From positions 9,672,001 to 9,736,000 of the forward strand of contig NZ_CP043494.1 of NCBI RefSeq assembly GCF_044360475.1: a stretch of 64,000 nucleotides of DNA, in the 5' to 3' direction. The translations under genes were made by a program, and so were the position numbers. Source of the stretch: Archangium minus (GTDB lineage: Bacteria; Myxococcota; Myxococcia; Myxococcales; Myxococcaceae). This document shows, piece after piece, positions 62,895-64,000 of the stretch. Each line of letters starts with the position of its first letter. The stretch's first letter is position 1. Under the pieces are notes generated by a model. The model did not search any database and was not told the origin of the DNA. It saw only the letters and a program-made list of their open reading frames with translations.

Positions 62895-64000
62895 ATGGTC
62901 GTCATACCTTCCACATTGGATGCGGTCACCGTTCATGCCGAGGGCGCGCTCTGCACACGCCTGGCCGCGGTGCCGTCCGACAACGGCCGACTTCCTAGAC
63001 AGGTGCGCATCGAGGGCCTACCGCTCGGGCTCCGCACCGGCTCGCTCCGGGCCTCCGTGCAGAAGGGCCCCCACACGCTCCGGGTCCAGGACATCCGGCC
63101 CGTCTTCGACGTGCGGCTGCCTCAGGAGGTGGACATCTCTACCGCCCAGCGCGCCCTGGAAGAGGCCCAGGAGAAGCTCTCCGGCCTCGCCTCTGAGATG
63201 GAGCGCGTTCAGCGAGACATCGCAGCCCTCCAGAAGCTCAAGCCCTCCTTCCCTCCCTACAAGAAGGATGTGCTCCAGGAGCCCCGCGAGTCGGCCCTCA
63301 CCGCCATCCTCTCGCTCGCGGGCTTCGTCGACACGGAGCTCTCCACCCTTCTGGCCCAGCAAATCGACCTGGAGCGCCAGCACCGCGAGGCCATGGAAGA
63401 GGTGGAGCTGCGCCGACGCCGGCTGGAAGAGGGCTCATCCGCGGTGCGCGGGCAACGCGCGCAGCTCTACCGGGCAGCCGTCATCACGCTCTCCGAGGTG
63501 GACGGGACTCACGAGGGCGCTCAGCTCGCGCTCGAGTACGTGGTGCACGGTGCCCGCTGGGTGCCGGGATACGACCTGCGGCTGCCCCGGACGCTCGATG
63601 GAGGCACGCTGCTCATGCGCGCCTCCATCATCCAGCGCACCGGTGAGGACTGGAGCAACGTGCGGATGTCCCTGTCCACTGCCCAGTTGGAGCGGCGCGC
63701 CGACGTCCCCGAGCTGAAGGCCCTGCGCATCGGCCGGCGCCAGCCTCCACCGGCCCGCTCGGGCTGGCGCGAGCCACCGCCCGGACTCGACGAGCTGTTC
63801 GCGGGCTACGACACGGCACGACCCGCGAGTCCGCCCCGCCCCCAACCCGGCTCCCCACCACCCGAGCCCACTCCGAAACCGCAGGCCGTCATGGAGGAGC
63901 CCTCACGCCCTTCACGGCCCTCACTCCCCGCCTTCGTCCCTCCGCCTCCGCCGGCGCGCGTGTCCCAGTCCATGCCCGCCCTGGCCGCGCCCGCCGCGCC
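62895..64000 (+). CDS. DUF4139/DUF4140 (MuiA-like) protein, 3' end outside window
   Basis: The frame is open from the ATG at 62895, which follows GAGGGGG, to the right edge: 368 codons plus a partial one. The N-terminal part (IPSTLDAVTVHAEGALCTRL) matches DUF4140. A long coiled-coil follows (EEAQEKLSGLASEMERVQRDIAALQKL and QIDLERQHREAMEEVELRRRRLEEG). Then comes the DUF4139 start (LEYVVHGARWVPGYDLRLPRT, then RASIIQRTGEDWSNVRMSLST), and a Pro-rich disordered linker begins near residue 290. Homologues are called mucoidy inhibitor MuiA-like; function is unknown. The remainder of DUF4139 should lie beyond the window. Confidence 0.85.
   Translation, partial: MVVIPSTLDAVTVHAEGALCTRLAAVPSDNGRLPRQVRIEGLPLGLRTGSLRASVQKGPHTLRVQDIRPVFDVRLPQEVDISTAQRALEEAQEKLSGLASEMERVQRDIAALQKLKPSFPPYKKDVLQEPRESALTAILSLAGFVDTELSTLLAQQIDLERQHREAMEEVELRRRRLEEGSSAVRGQRAQLYRAAVITLSEVDGTHEGAQLALEYVVHGARWVPGYDLRLPRTLDGGTLLMRASIIQRTGEDWSNVRMSLSTAQLERRADVPELKALRIGRRQPPPARSGWREPPPGLDELFAGYDTARPASPPRPQPGSPPPEPTPKPQAVMEEPSRPSRPSLPAFVPPPPPARVSQSMPALAAPAA

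Overview
The window is a gene-dense, high-GC stretch of chromosome that looks myxobacterial, most likely from the Archangium/Cystobacter side of the Cystobacterineae. This rests on the codon bias, a DUF2381 gene coupled to a Ser/Thr kinase, several large lipoprotein beta-propellers, a TolQ-TolR-TolR set and many TetR-oxygenase pairs. I saw no rRNA, tRNA, CRISPR array, phage or insertion sequence. About 50 protein genes are described, two of them cut by the window edges.

Layout. 0-9 kb: an edge-truncated small gene; an ArsR-methyltransferase regulator translationally coupled to metH, with a 26-bp dyad at its start codon; a patatin-like phospholipase; a SpoIIAA/STAS-like protein; and an operon of flavin amine oxidase, lipoprotein and CoA-binding protein. 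9-13 kb: DUF2381 plus a membrane Ser/Thr kinase, then two cysteine-rich secreted proteins, one of which appears frameshifted at a 7-G run. 13-19.5 kb: a TetR/FAD-monooxygenase divergent pair with twin operators, a DUF2795 protein, a YiiX-like cysteine hydrolase, a SirB1-type protein and a Nudix hydrolase. 19.6-25 kb: a fused EutB-EutC ethanolamine ammonia-lyase, a secreted hydrolase, and an acyltransferase coupled to an epimerase-like SDR. 25-28.8 kb: TetR/Baeyer-Villiger monooxygenase and ArgP/ArgO divergent pairs. 28.9-32.2 kb: a DUF2911 protein, a lipoprotein and an ExbB-ExbD-ExbD energy-transducing set ending in a strong hairpin.

32.2-40.4 kb is the most unusual region. It is an eight-gene co-directional cassette behind a 33-bp palindrome: TetR, COQ4-like protein, a second TetR, ferredoxin reductase, [2Fe-2S] ferredoxin, P450, P450 and a DHA2 exporter. 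The two TetRs are near-identical in the DNA-binding half but diverge in the sensing half. Between the two P450 genes lies a decayed copy of the ends of the reductase and ferredoxin genes, so an ancestral reductase-ferredoxin-P450 block was duplicated and then trimmed. The genes form a complete class I P450 electron chain with export and control, plus a COQ4-type protein of unknown role.

40.4-64 kb: an ADP-ribosylglycohydrolase family protein, a GFA-family protein and AidB. Then come three beta-propeller proteins in a row: a 21-repeat RCC1 lipoprotein, a Kelch/Ig lipoprotein and a propeller histidine kinase. After these are an SDR-NmrA/QorB single-ORF fusion divergent from a LysR gene, a small secreted protein, a probable peptidase S37-like pseudoenzyme, a two-TM protein, an S41 peptidase, a serine hydrolase of the beta-lactamase fold, and the start of a DUF4139 protein. 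Convergent gene pairs are usually separated by strong bidirectional hairpins, which mark transcription-unit borders. Family assignments come from reading motifs by eye; no database search was run.
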